A stretch of 44,977 bases of DNA from Spirochaetales bacterium (lineage in GTDB: Bacteria > Spirochaetota > Spirochaetia > DSM-2461). The stretch is from the NCBI GenBank assembly GCA_022360655.1, contig JAKSCK010000118.1, positions 1 through 44,977 of the forward strand. The letters run 5' to 3'. Position 1 is the first letter of the stretch; every line of letters begins with the position of its first letter. The notes under the pieces are model-generated. The model worked only from the letters and a program-made list of their open reading frames with translations. It made no database searches and had not been told where the DNA came from. The position numbers were made by a program, and so were the translations under genes. Shown piece after piece: positions 25,369 to 34,196 of the stretch.

Positions 25369-25833
25369 ATGAGAATTGAAGCAAAGAATGTGGATGAATA
25401 CATGAATCAACTTCCACCTGAACGGAAAGAAATCCTTCAGAAATTGCGCACCATCATACAAAAAAACCTCCCAGCAGGATTTGAAGAAACTCTGTCCTAT
25501 GGATACCCCTCCTATGGGTTATCCAGGGAAATCTATCCAGAAGGCTATCATTGCAAGCCTTCAGAATTGGTTCCATACATGTCATTTGCCTCTCAGAAAC
25601 GGCATATTGGGATTTATCACATGGCGCTCTCTTATTACCCCGGTTTCTCTCCATGGCTTGAACAGCGCTGGAAGGAAGAGAATCTGGGCAAAATGGATGC
25701 AGGAAAATGCTGTCTTCGCTTCTCCAAACCTGAAAAGATACCTCTTCCATTGATTGGAGAAATGGCCAAGAGAATCACAGCTGAAGAATGGGCCCATTTT
25801 TATCGAGAGAGCCAATCTCGCTCAGCCCAATAA
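25369..25833 (+). CDS. DUF1801 domain protein
   Basis: 154 residues. Matches the DUF1801 family (small cytosolic proteins with a YdhG-like fold): VDEYMNQLPPERKEILQKLR, PAGFEETLSYGYPSYGL, a central segment SFASQKRHIGIYHMAL, and GKCCLRFSKPEKIPLPLI. Some relatives are annotated as iron chaperones, but the biochemical role is not established. No Shine-Dalgarno before ATG 25369, so the start is tentative. Single gene, flanked by large gaps. Confidence 0.85.
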   Translation: MRIEAKNVDEYMNQLPPERKEILQKLRTIIQKNLPAGFEETLSYGYPSYGLSREIYPEGYHCKPSELVPYMSFASQKRHIGIYHMALSYYPGFSPWLEQRWKEENLGKMDAGKCCLRFSKPEKIPLPLIGEMAKRITAEEWAHFYRESQSRSAQ

Positions 25834-26203
25834 ACTTGTTGAGGAACGGGATCCCTGAGACTCCTGATGATGAAAAAGTCCCTGGTATGAAGAACCTTTG
25901 AATGAAGTAAGGCTCATCTTAAAGTCACGGCAATTTACTCTTATTGAAATATTTAGGAGATCTCCCTTTGATCTTTCAGTTTCATGGATTTCCATAAAGA
26001 TTCTTCCAATCTTGAAGAAGTTGAGCTAAAGATAAGATCTCTTTTTATAAGTTTTTTTGTCATGTTTAAAAACTCAGCTTCCCACCCAAGAACTCTATTT
26101 TTCACTTCCCTTTTTTGGACGGATCAAGCACAATTGTCTTGTTTACGGATCATCCGCTTCCTATCACCAGAATCGAAGAATCCGCCAATGAAGGAGAACC
26201 GCC
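25834..26203. other. gap before the acyl-CoA synthetase
   Basis: No convincing gene. AT-rich with a good Shine-Dalgarno (AAGGAG) at its right end for the following gene. Nothing else recognised. Confidence 0.5.
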
Positions 26204-27871
26204 ATGAATACAACGCCCTGGAAATTCCTCGACGAATACCGAGGCGAAGACTTTCAGGGAGAGTGGCCCACCCTCCCCGAAATGCTTCGAATCACCGTCA
26301 AACGCTATCCCAATCGTCGTGCCTTCACATCCTTTGCTCCAACCCTTCAAGAATTCACCTACAGCCAAGTTCTGGCTGAAGTGGAAAAGCAAGCTCGGAT
26401 TCTTCATGCTCACGGTGTGCGGAAAGGCGATAAAGTGGGTGTCACAGGGAAGAACTCCCCCGAATGGGCCTTTGCCTACTTGGGTGTTCTCTTTGCTGGT
26501 GCCATTGTCATTCCCCTGGATTACGGTCTGAAATCCAAGGAAATCTCCGGGCTCATGGATGTGGCAGGAGCCAAGATTCTTTATTGCGATGAAGAGAAAT
26601 ATGACGACTTCCAAGGAAAAGGACTCAAATCCCTCATCAGCCTCAGTCCCAAGAAAGAAAACTATATTCTGGATTTAGCCGATGCAGCAGACGCTGAGAT
26701 TGAGCCCTCCACAGAATCCGACTTGGCCGCCATCTTGTTCACCTCAGGAACCACCGGTGTTTCCAAGGGCGTGATGCTCACCCATTCCAACTTTGTGAGC
26801 GACTGCTATCAAGCGCAAGCCAACATGAACATTTATCACACTGATGTGTTCTATGCCCTGCTTCCCCTTCACCATTCCTATTCCATGCTAGCCGTCTTTA
26901 TTGAAGCCATGTCTGTCGGAGCCGAGATTGTTTTTGCCAAGGCCCTGGCCATTGGTCAAATCCTCAAAGACTTGAAACAAGGCCAAGTCACCATGTTCTT
27001 GGGCATTCCCATGCTCTTCAACAAAATCATCAAGGGATTGATGAAAGGAATCCGTGAAAAAGGCCTTGTGGTGTATGGACTCATTCGCTTCCTCATGGGC
27101 ATCAGCGGCTTTATTAAAAAAGTCTTTGGTGTGAATCCAGGAAAAAAGATGTTCAAAAGCATCCTAGCCAAAGTTTCCTTGGATACAAACCGCATTTGCA
27201 TTTGTGGGGGCGGCCCCCTTCCAGCCTCTACCTTTAAGATGTTCAATGAACTTGGTATAGACTTTGTTCAGGGCTATGGACTCACGGAAACCTCTCCCAT
27301 TGTGGCCCTCAATCCAAAAGAGGCCTACAAAGAGGAATCCGTGGGAAAAATGATTCCTGGCACCAACACTATAATCCTCAATCCAGATGAACGTGGAGCA
27401 GGGGAAATTGCCATCAAAGGCTCCATGGTGATGCAGGGCTATTACAACAATACCGAAGCCACCCAGGAAACCTTCACAGAAGATGGTTACTTGAAAACTG
27501 GTGATGTGGGTTACCTTGATTCCGAGAACTATCTGTATCTCACGGGCCGTGCCAAATCCATGATTGTCACCGAAGGTGGTAAGAACGTCTTCCCTGAGGA
27601 GATTGAAGATAAATTTCAGCTCTTTGATGAAGTGGAACAAATTCTGGTTCGAGGCTTTATCCTTGATGAAAAAATGAAAACCGAAGGGATTGAAGCCCTC
27701 ATCTATCCTGGTGAAGACACATCCATTCCCCATGAACGCTTTGAAAAAATCATTGCCGAGGTGAATAGTGGCCTCAAACCCTATCAGAAGATCCATCGCT
27801 TTACGGTTCTTGAGGAAGCCATGGAAACCACCACAACACGGAAAATCAAACGCTTTGCTGTAAAAAGCTAG
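26204..27871 (+). CDS. long-chain fatty acid--CoA ligase (AMP-forming)
   Basis: 555 residues; AAGGAG before ATG. ANL-superfamily motifs in order: ATP-binding ILFTSGTTGVSKGVMLTHSN (about 177-196), LLPLHHSYSM, GYGLTETSPIV, KTGDVGYLD, and the hinge/A8 region LTGRAKSMIVTEGGKNVFPEEIED. Near the end TTTRKIKRFAVK places the A10 Lys. It activates fatty acids to acyl-CoA through acyl-AMP. Together with FakAB/PlsY the window offers two fatty-acid activation routes. The ligase precedes a terminator, so it is probably monocistronic. Confidence 0.93.
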   Translation: MNTTPWKFLDEYRGEDFQGEWPTLPEMLRITVKRYPNRRAFTSFAPTLQEFTYSQVLAEVEKQARILHAHGVRKGDKVGVTGKNSPEWAFAYLGVLFAGAIVIPLDYGLKSKEISGLMDVAGAKILYCDEEKYDDFQGKGLKSLISLSPKKENYILDLADAADAEIEPSTESDLAAILFTSGTTGVSKGVMLTHSNFVSDCYQAQANMNIYHTDVFYALLPLHHSYSMLAVFIEAMSVGAEIVFAKALAIGQILKDLKQGQVTMFLGIPMLFNKIIKGLMKGIREKGLVVYGLIRFLMGISGFIKKVFGVNPGKKMFKSILAKVSLDTNRICICGGGPLPASTFKMFNELGIDFVQGYGLTETSPIVALNPKEAYKEESVGKMIPGTNTIILNPDERGAGEIAIKGSMVMQGYYNNTEATQETFTEDGYLKTGDVGYLDSENYLYLTGRAKSMIVTEGGKNVFPEEIEDKFQLFDEVEQILVRGFILDEKMKTEGIEALIYPGEDTSIPHERFEKIIAEVNSGLKPYQKIHRFTVLEEAMETTTTRKIKRFAVKS

Positions 27872-27883
27872 GTTTGAGATGGA

Positions 27884-27938
27884 CCCCGTCCCTCTGGGAC
27901 GGGGGCTATCCTCTCTTGACGGGGTGAACAAAACCCCG
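27884..27938 (+). terminator. tandem terminator hairpins after the acyl-CoA ligase
   Basis: First stem CCCCGTCCC / GGGACGGGG (27884-27904, loop TCT). Second stem CGGGGT / ACCCCG (27920-27938), followed by CACTCTTTTCTC, partly T-rich. Confidence 0.6.
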
Positions 27939-27989
27939 CACTCTTTTCTCTATATTTCTGAATATTAATGAAGTTATTTTACAAGTCTT

Positions 27990-29492
27990 ATGGAGAAAAC
28001 ATTGAACCCAAAAACCCTCCCCCTTCTTCTCACCTTTGGAATTGGCCTCTTTTTTCTCTCCTGTCAGCTTCCCAACCCCGCAGTCCCTCCTGCAAATTTG
28101 GAACAAAGCCAAGAACTCTCCACACTCATTGACGCTGGAAACACCGCACCCCAAGGACTTTGGGGCAATGGAACCACCATGTGGGTGGTGGATTCCGATC
28201 TGGATTTTGTTCTGAGTTATAATCTCTCCAATAAAATGCGTGAGAGTTCCCAAGATTTCATCTATCTCTATCTGATGCAAAACAACAAGCCCATTGGATT
28301 TTGGAGTGATGGGACGACAGCATGGATTTCTGATTTTGAAGAAGGAAAAATTTTTGCCTACAGTCATGCAAGCAAAACGCCAAATCCTAAACTTAATTTT
28401 ACCAACTTAGGTGAGGCCAAGAACGGTGCGGGAATGTGGGGGAATCTATCCACATTGTGGATTGCCGATTCCCAGGAAAACATGCTTTACGCCATTGATC
28501 GCAAAACAGGTTCACGAGCCACAGAAAAGGATATTGTAGCTCTTGCAGATGCTGGCAATGAGAATGTGATTGATGTATGCGGTTTGGCACTCACTCTTTG
28601 GGTGGCCGATTCTATGGATCAGAAACTCTACGCCTACGATACTTCAACCAAAGAGCGCAAGGCCAGTGAGGACTTCTCTCTTGCTGCAGAAAATTCCAAT
28701 CCCGTTGGTATCTGGTGCAGCAGTAGCACCATGTGGGTGGCCGATTCCGAGGATAAGATCCTTTATGCCTACAAAAGAATTGGCAAGGGACGAGATGTCA
28801 GCAAGGACATTCCACTTTCCGCAGAAAATTCCAATCCTGGAGCGCTTTGGGGCAACAACGAAACGCTATGGGTTTCGGATACTGAGGATAAGAAAATCTA
28901 TGCCTACACCATGGAAAATGGTCAACTGAGTTCAGAGGAAGAATTCCCCTCCCTCGCTGCAGATAATCAAACAATCAATGGTTTGTTTGCCACGTCTTCC
29001 ATACTGTACGTTCTGGATTCTGATGATGATGTGCTCTATGCCTACAATCGTTTGAAACGATTTCCAATTCCAGATCAAGACTTCAACACCCTAAAGGACG
29101 CAGGCAATGCCACGCCAACAGGAATCTGGAGCAACGGAAGCACCATGTGGGTGGCCGATTGGGAGGATGGAAAGATTTATGCCTATTCACAATCCAATAA
29201 AACTCGCCAGGTAAGTGAGGACTTTAACACCCTAAAACCCGCAGGAAATGCATATCCCTACGATCTTTGGAGCGATGGAAGCACCATGTGGGTGGTCAAC
29301 TACAATTTTCCAAAAAACCAATCTCAGATTTTTGCTTACTCACTCATAAGCAAGGAACGAACCCCTGAAAAGGACATCAATACCCTGATGCAAGCTGGAA
29401 ATTGTGATGCAACAGGAATCTGGGGCAATGGGGATACAATTTGGGTGGCAGATCAAAAACAGGATAAAATTTTTGCTTATCAGAGACCGTGA
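27990..29492 (+). CDS. lipoprotein with ten WVAD-type beta-propeller repeats
   Basis: 500 residues. Lipobox FFLSC (Cys25). The rest is ten repeats of about 45 residues with the core G-x-G/S-T-x-W-V-A-D-x(5)-K-I-Y-A-Y followed by a basic linker and the next D-F/I. The best copies contain TGIWSNGSTMWVADWEDG. Repeats of this kind are found in secreted proteins and are expected to fold as beta-propeller blades; ten is more than one standard propeller, so a large or double propeller is possible. No Shine-Dalgarno precedes the start. Periplasmic or surface location by the lipobox; ligand unknown. Confidence 0.88.
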   Translation: MEKTLNPKTLPLLLTFGIGLFFLSCQLPNPAVPPANLEQSQELSTLIDAGNTAPQGLWGNGTTMWVVDSDLDFVLSYNLSNKMRESSQDFIYLYLMQNNKPIGFWSDGTTAWISDFEEGKIFAYSHASKTPNPKLNFTNLGEAKNGAGMWGNLSTLWIADSQENMLYAIDRKTGSRATEKDIVALADAGNENVIDVCGLALTLWVADSMDQKLYAYDTSTKERKASEDFSLAAENSNPVGIWCSSSTMWVADSEDKILYAYKRIGKGRDVSKDIPLSAENSNPGALWGNNETLWVSDTEDKKIYAYTMENGQLSSEEEFPSLAADNQTINGLFATSSILYVLDSDDDVLYAYNRLKRFPIPDQDFNTLKDAGNATPTGIWSNGSTMWVADWEDGKIYAYSQSNKTRQVSEDFNTLKPAGNAYPYDLWSDGSTMWVVNYNFPKNQSQIFAYSLISKERTPEKDINTLMQAGNCDATGIWGNGDTIWVADQKQDKIFAYQRP

Positions 29493-29497
29493 TCACA

Positions 29498-29524
29498 ACC
29501 ACCGCCTCAGGCGGTGGTCGATTT
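29498..29524 (+). terminator. hairpin with TCGATTT tail between convergent genes
   Basis: Perfect 9-bp stem ACCACCGCC / GGCGGTGGT with loop TCA, six bases after the propeller gene stop, followed by CGATTTC. Confidence 0.6.
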
Positions 29525-29535
29525 CAATCCAGAAA

Positions 29536-30171
29536 CTAATTCTTGGGTTCAAGACGGTACAGAGGCGCATTGCCTTCCATTCCATCTTGCTGGAAACCAA
29601 TGGCTTCCAGATAGTTCCGATGAAGTTTTTCACTTCCTAGAGCCGTGAGAGTCACATGTCCCAAATCCAAATGCCTCAGCACGTACTTCAAGAAGTACCG
29701 AGCATTACGATGGTCCCGATGACTGGGCACAGAGTAATCCAAAAGGATGCGCACTTCCCTCTCAGAAATCACCCGGTACAGAATGATGGACACGGGCCGA
29801 ATGTCTCGAAGAATCAGACAACCATTCACTCCATCCCGATCCTCCGGGTCAAACTCAGGAAGAAAGCTCCGAATATCGGCGCGGTGAAAATCAATGAATT
29901 TGCGGACGTATTTCGACTGGAGTCCATCCACTGGAAGAAAATCAAACAGCTCATCGGCATTCCGCATCTGAACCAAAAAGTAGATGTCAATGACTGTGAT
30001 AAAGGCATTCAGGGCCACCACTGGCCAGGCCTGAATCAAAACTCCATACGTAGCAAATGCTGCGGCTCCAATGGCATTGATGATGCGCAACCAACGGATG
30101 TTTTTCTGCATCAAGGACACCACTATCACCACAGAAGACAGGGTTCCAAAATATTCTACCCATGCACCCAT
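29536..30171 (-). CDS. YgjV-like membrane protein fused to a GNAT-like domain
   Basis: 211 residues with an ideal AGGAGGTGA before ATG 30171. Residues 1-75 hold three hydrophobic segments (LSSVVIVVSLMQ, INAIGAAAFATYGVLIQAWPVVALNAFITVIDIYFLVQM), as in YgjV-type inner membrane proteins. From about 85 a soluble domain follows (SFLPEFDPED, GCLILRDIRPVSIILYR, EVRILLDYSVPSHRDHRNARYFL, LHRNYLEAIGFQ) whose pattern resembles a GNAT N-acetyltransferase with its late NxYxxxGF-like segment. The acetyl-CoA P-loop is not clear, so activity is uncertain. Confidence 0.75.
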   Translation of the reverse strand: MGAWVEYFGTLSSVVIVVSLMQKNIRWLRIINAIGAAAFATYGVLIQAWPVVALNAFITVIDIYFLVQMRNADELFDFLPVDGLQSKYVRKFIDFHRADIRSFLPEFDPEDRDGVNGCLILRDIRPVSIILYRVISEREVRILLDYSVPSHRDHRNARYFLKYVLRHLDLGHVTLTALGSEKLHRNYLEAIGFQQDGMEGNAPLYRLEPKN

Positions 30172-30302
30172 GGGGTCACCTCCTAATTATGAGTGAATCG
30201 CGCCAATATATAAAAACCACCGCCTCTGTGTAAACCGGGGTATGATGGTTTTGGATGAGTGACTGCTCACTAACGCACAACACAGGTAAAGGAAGAAATT
30301 TT

Positions 30303-31508
30303 ATGGAAAAGCAAATGAGGAGCTCCCCTTACAAGTGGGTGGTTTTGGCCACCTTCATGTTCATCAATCTCACCATTCAAATGCTCTGGATTAGCTATGC
30401 CCCCATTTCCCTCTGGGCGGCTGAGTTTTATGGAGTTTCCGATTTGAAAATTGGCCTTCTGGCCATGAGCTTTATGATTGCCTTCATCCCCCTTTCCGTG
30501 CCCATTTCCTGGTCTATAGATACCTGGGGTGTGCACAAATCTGTTGGACTGGGGGCTGCCATGATGGGAATTTTTGGCTTGCTCCGAGGTTTTGCTGGAC
30601 AGAGCTACACTTTGGTGCTGCTCACCACATTTGGTTTGGCCGCCTCTCAGCCCTTCCTCCTCAATTCCTGGACCTCCGTACCGGCAAAATGGTTTCCCTC
30701 AAATCAACGCGCCACAGCGGTTGGGCTGGTGACATTAGGAAACCTCATTGGTACAGCTCTGGGCATGGTTCTTACTCCCATCCTGGTGGAGAACGGTATG
30801 GCAATCAACACAGTGCAGCTCCTCTATGGGGCAATTGCCGCCCTTTCGGCCCTATTATTCATTCTCTTCTATCGTGATTCTCCCAAAGTAGCGGTAGAAA
30901 CGGAAGAAGAAGAAGGGCGGGCCTTGGTGCTTGATGGCCTCAAAAATGCTCTCACCTGCCGTCCGTTCTGGTACACCTTGGCCGTGGCTTTTGTGGGCCT
31001 GGGCATCTTTAATGGCATCACCACATGGATTGAGAGCATTATTCGTCCACGCGGTTTTGCTCCAACCGATGCAGGAACCCTTGGAGCTTTGATGATTGCG
31101 GGTGGTCTATTTGGGGCCATCATCATTCCCGCACTTTCTGATAGAAAAGGAGAGCGGCAAAAATACCTTTATGTGGCTTTACTTGGAGCCCTTCCAGGAC
31201 TGGCTGGACTCACTTTTGCCACCAATGCCGGCCTCTTGTTTGCTTCTGCTTTTGTGATGGGATTTTTTCTTGTGAGTGCCCTGCCCATTGCCATGCAGTA
31301 TGCGGCAGAAATCACCGCTCCAACTCCGGAAGGAACCTCTAATGGATTGATTCAACTCTTTGGTCAGGGAGCTGTGGTTTTTGTGTATGTGATGGATGCC
31401 CTCAAAACCCAGGATGGGTCGTTCACACCCTCTCTTCTTGTGGCCATGGGGTTCATTCTTGCTGGAGCCATTTTTGTGACTCAAATGAAGGATGCAAAGC
31501 GTTCCTAG
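30303..31508 (+). CDS. major facilitator superfamily transporter
   Basis: 401 residues from ATG 30303 (AAAGGAAG upstream; the longer frame from 30255 lacks this). Twelve hydrophobic segments in two halves, with central cytoplasmic linker FYRDSPKVAVETEEEEGR. MFS signs are the loop after segment 2 (SWSIDTWGVHKSVGL), a substrate-path segment ASQPFLLNSWTSVPAKWFP resembling the FLVCR/heme-choline MFS group, and ALSDRKGERQKYL between segments 8 and 9. Substrate unknown. Ends in a strong bidirectional terminator shared with the TetR gene. Confidence 0.88.
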   Translation: MEKQMRSSPYKWVVLATFMFINLTIQMLWISYAPISLWAAEFYGVSDLKIGLLAMSFMIAFIPLSVPISWSIDTWGVHKSVGLGAAMMGIFGLLRGFAGQSYTLVLLTTFGLAASQPFLLNSWTSVPAKWFPSNQRATAVGLVTLGNLIGTALGMVLTPILVENGMAINTVQLLYGAIAALSALLFILFYRDSPKVAVETEEEEGRALVLDGLKNALTCRPFWYTLAVAFVGLGIFNGITTWIESIIRPRGFAPTDAGTLGALMIAGGLFGAIIIPALSDRKGERQKYLYVALLGALPGLAGLTFATNAGLLFASAFVMGFFLVSALPIAMQYAAEITAPTPEGTSNGLIQLFGQGAVVFVYVMDALKTQDGSFTPSLLVAMGFILAGAIFVTQMKDAKRS

Positions 31509-31541
31509 AATATCAGAAGATGCATCATCTTTCCTGAAATG

Positions 31542-31592
31542 AAAGAGCCAGGTGTCCCTCACAATTGAGAGAAGGGAGACCTGGCTCTTTTT
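31542..31592. terminator. bidirectional intrinsic terminator (MFS / TetR)
   Basis: Perfect 12-bp stem AAAGAGCCAGGT / ACCTGGCTCTTT with inner TCCCT/AGGGA pairing and T-runs on both strands. The best intrinsic terminator in the window. Confidence 0.88.
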
Positions 31593-31630
31593 CTGTGTCG
31601 TCCACTGGTTTCACAGGAATGGGGAATCTC

Positions 31631-32200
31631 CTAAGAGCGGGCCAATCCTTCAAGAATGAATTCACTGAGTATTTGTGTTCTTTTGGGAGTCATGGGCATG
31701 GTCCCTCCTCCCACAGAGATAAGCAAACCCGCCAAAACCTCTGCCAAAAACAGAGGATCTCCTTCCATCACCGCTCCCATGCCTTGGGCCTCAGCAAGAA
31801 GACTGGCCAGGCGCTGTATGTATCGTCCACGGATGGCTTCCACCCGAACCTGCACGCCATCATCCAATCCTGAGGACATTTCACTCAGAAGAATACGAGT
31901 AAAATCTGGAAAATCCGTTGCAAATCGAACATGAATTTGAACCAAATCTGAAAGATGAGATTTGACGGAAACCTCATTGCTCAAGGCCGATTCAATCTCA
32001 CGATTCAGATGATTTAAACCTTCTGCCACAAGGGTTTCAAAGATTTCTCCCTTGGACTTGAAGTTGTAATACAGAGTGCCTTTGGCAACATCGGCTTCTC
32101 GGGCAATCTCATCAGTGGATGATGCAAAATATCCCTTTCGAGCAAAAACACGCTCAGCAGCATCCAGGATTCGTTGTCGACTCTCATTGGTTCTTGCCAT
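31631..32200 (-). CDS. TetR-family transcriptional repressor
   Basis: 189 residues. N-terminal helix-turn-helix typical of TetR: RILDAAERVFARKGYFASSTDEIAREADVAKGTLYYNFKSK-type arrangement within residues 9-50. The C-terminal ligand domain resembles the YcdC/TetR_C_24 type (SGLDDGVQVRVEAI, GLLISVGGG). It lies 9 bp after the ABC exporter gene in the same operon, and a 36-bp palindrome in front of that gene is its likely operator, giving autoregulation and export of a toxic ligand. Exact effector unknown. Confidence 0.93.
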   Translation of the reverse strand: MARTNESRQRILDAAERVFARKGYFASSTDEIAREADVAKGTLYYNFKSKGEIFETLVAEGLNHLNREIESALSNEVSVKSHLSDLVQIHVRFATDFPDFTRILLSEMSSGLDDGVQVRVEAIRGRYIQRLASLLAEAQGMGAVMEGDPLFLAEVLAGLLISVGGGTMPMTPKRTQILSEFILEGLARS

Positions 32201-32209
32201 ACCGCGACT

Positions 32210-34060
32210 CTACACCATCTGCTGCTCACACAGGGAGCGGTATTGTGCATTCTCTTCAAAGAGTTCCTGATGAGTGCCCATTCCCCGTATTTCTCCAGAA
32301 TCAATCAACACAATCTTATCCGCATCTTTGATGGTGGAAAGCCTATGGGCAATCACCAAGGAGGTTCTCTCCTTCATCAAGCGATTCAAAGAATGATGGA
32401 TGAGTTTTTCAGAACGACTATCTAATGAGGCCGTGGCTTCATCCAAAAGAATCACCTCAGGATCTTTAAGAAAGGCTCGTGCAATCGAAATTCGTTGACG
32501 TTGCCCCCCTGATAGCCGCGCACCATTCTCTCCAATCATGGTGTCATAACCTTGAGGCATGCCTTTGATGAACTCATGGGCATTGGCGGCCTTTGCAGCC
32601 CGAATCACCTCTTTGTCACTGGCCAGGGGATTTCCCACCAAGATGTTCTCACGAACCGTTCTGTCAAAGAGATGGGTTTCCTGCATCACGGCTCCAATTC
32701 TCCCTCGAAGCTCTTCTAAACCCAGAGATCGGATATCCACACCACCCAAATCGATGCTCCCCCCCTGGGGTTCATAAAAACGAAGCAACAATTTGAACAA
32801 TGTGGATTTCCCCCCTCCACTGGGCCCCACAAAAGCCACACGGTTTCCAGAAGGGACAGACAAATCAAAACGGTGAATGACCGGTTCATCCTGGGCATAG
32901 GAAAAATGCACATTCTGATACTCAATGCCCGGTGCCAAATTCCGGCCCCGTTTTGTGACCTTTTTCTGTGGCTCTGTGGGCTTTTCCATCACAGAATGAT
33001 TCTCTGCATTCAGAACATCCATGGAATCAACAAATCGTTCTTCATCTAAAACCACATCGCCCGATGTGGTCGATCTATTCCCACGATAGGCCATGGGCCA
33101 TTCGTGCTCTTCCTGGGCATCCAGAAATGCAAAAATTCGATTTCCAGCAGCAAAGGCCTTTTGCACCTCCATGTATAGTCCTGAAAGCATTCCCAAAGGG
33201 CCAATGATCATCTCGGCATACACCATGTATGCCACTAAGTCTCCAGCAGAAATTTGCCCCTCAAAGACATGCATCCCTCCCACTCCAATGAGAAGAAGAA
33301 TAAAAATGGTTCCAAGTACTCCCACCAAGACTCCGTTGAGCGCCTTGATTTTTACGGCACGAACCGATTCTCCTGCCGCCCGGCGGTTTTCTTCTCGAAA
33401 GTCAGAAACCGCAAGAGACCGAAGCACATAAGTTTTAATCACATCAAAACCACGAATGCTCTCATTGATGAGTGCCGTGATGAGTCCCAACTGCTCCTGC
33501 ACTTTTCCATGAGTTTTTCGCACTCGTCGTCCCATAAAAATACTGATGAGAATCATAAAGGGAGCCACTGCAGCCAGAAGAATTGTGAGGGAAAAATCCA
33601 GACGAAAAAGCATCACCAAAATTCCCACAAGGGCCAACATCTGGGTCAGAATCCAAACCACGCCAGATGCCAAGGCTTCCTGAAAGAGATTGATGTCATT
33701 GGTCATCACCGAAACAATGGGACCACTTCCCTTCTCATCCAAGTAAGCAAAAGGAAGCCGTTGCAACTTTTCAAAGAGGGCCTGACGTAAGTCCCGAACA
33801 AGTTTATGACTCAAAGATCCAAGAGTGAGATCTTTGATGTAATTGGCCATGTGCATCACCATAAAGGTTGCGGCAAGAATCCCCACAAAATGCAGAATTT
33901 TACCAGCATCCTTGTCTACAAGGAGATTATCAATGAGGTGCTTTGTGACAAAAGGAAAAACAAGACCAGCCAAAGTGGCACAGATCATTGCAACCTGCCC
34001 CGTCCAGAACCGCATAGAGTAGGGTCGGACAAAGGCAGCACTTCGCTTCACAATGTTCAT
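32210..34060 (-). CDS. ABC exporter half-transporter (MsbA/LmrA type)
   Basis: 616 residues from ATG 34060 (AGGAG 5-6 nt upstream). Six transmembrane segments in 1-315, then an ATPase domain: Walker A GPSGGGKST (412-420), Q-loop MQETHLF, signature ARLSGGQRQR (about 514-523), Walker B VILLDEATASLD, switch AHRLSTI. Functions as a homodimer or heterodimer exporting lipids or drugs. The linker between the domains (about 316-378) is some 30 residues longer than usual and acidic-to-basic in composition. Start at 34090 is rejected because it runs into the palindromic operator. Confidence 0.93.
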   Translation of the reverse strand: MNIVKRSAAFVRPYSMRFWTGQVAMICATLAGLVFPFVTKHLIDNLLVDKDAGKILHFVGILAATFMVMHMANYIKDLTLGSLSHKLVRDLRQALFEKLQRLPFAYLDEKGSGPIVSVMTNDINLFQEALASGVVWILTQMLALVGILVMLFRLDFSLTILLAAVAPFMILISIFMGRRVRKTHGKVQEQLGLITALINESIRGFDVIKTYVLRSLAVSDFREENRRAAGESVRAVKIKALNGVLVGVLGTIFILLLIGVGGMHVFEGQISAGDLVAYMVYAEMIIGPLGMLSGLYMEVQKAFAAGNRIFAFLDAQEEHEWPMAYRGNRSTTSGDVVLDEERFVDSMDVLNAENHSVMEKPTEPQKKVTKRGRNLAPGIEYQNVHFSYAQDEPVIHRFDLSVPSGNRVAFVGPSGGGKSTLFKLLLRFYEPQGGSIDLGGVDIRSLGLEELRGRIGAVMQETHLFDRTVRENILVGNPLASDKEVIRAAKAANAHEFIKGMPQGYDTMIGENGARLSGGQRQRISIARAFLKDPEVILLDEATASLDSRSEKLIHHSLNRLMKERTSLVIAHRLSTIKDADKIVLIDSGEIRGMGTHQELFEENAQYRSLCEQQMV

Positions 34061-34085
34061 AAACACTCCTGTCGCTCTAAGAACG

Positions 34086-34121
34086 ACCATTATTATACTG
34101 ACTAGTCAGTATAATAATGGT
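34086..34121. promoter_or_regulatory. 36-bp perfect palindrome: TetR operator and promoter
   Basis: Perfect self-complementary sequence centred on CTAG at 34102-34105; half-site ACCATTATTATACTGACT. The core TACTGACTAGTCAGTA is the usual size and symmetry of a TetR-family operator. TATAAT at 34110-34115 and its complement TATTAT/TATACT on the other strand lie inside, so repressor binding would block -10 elements in both directions. Confidence 0.78.
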
Positions 34122-34196
34122 AAAAACAGCCCTTCGTCAAGAATGTTCCGATATTCTAGACAACCCTGCGATGGAAATGGGGAAAGGATTGACCGT

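Noticed and set aside
30217..30228. AACCACCGCCTC repeated from the hairpin at 29497
   Set aside because: Only the left half recurs and no pairing arm follows; probably chance.
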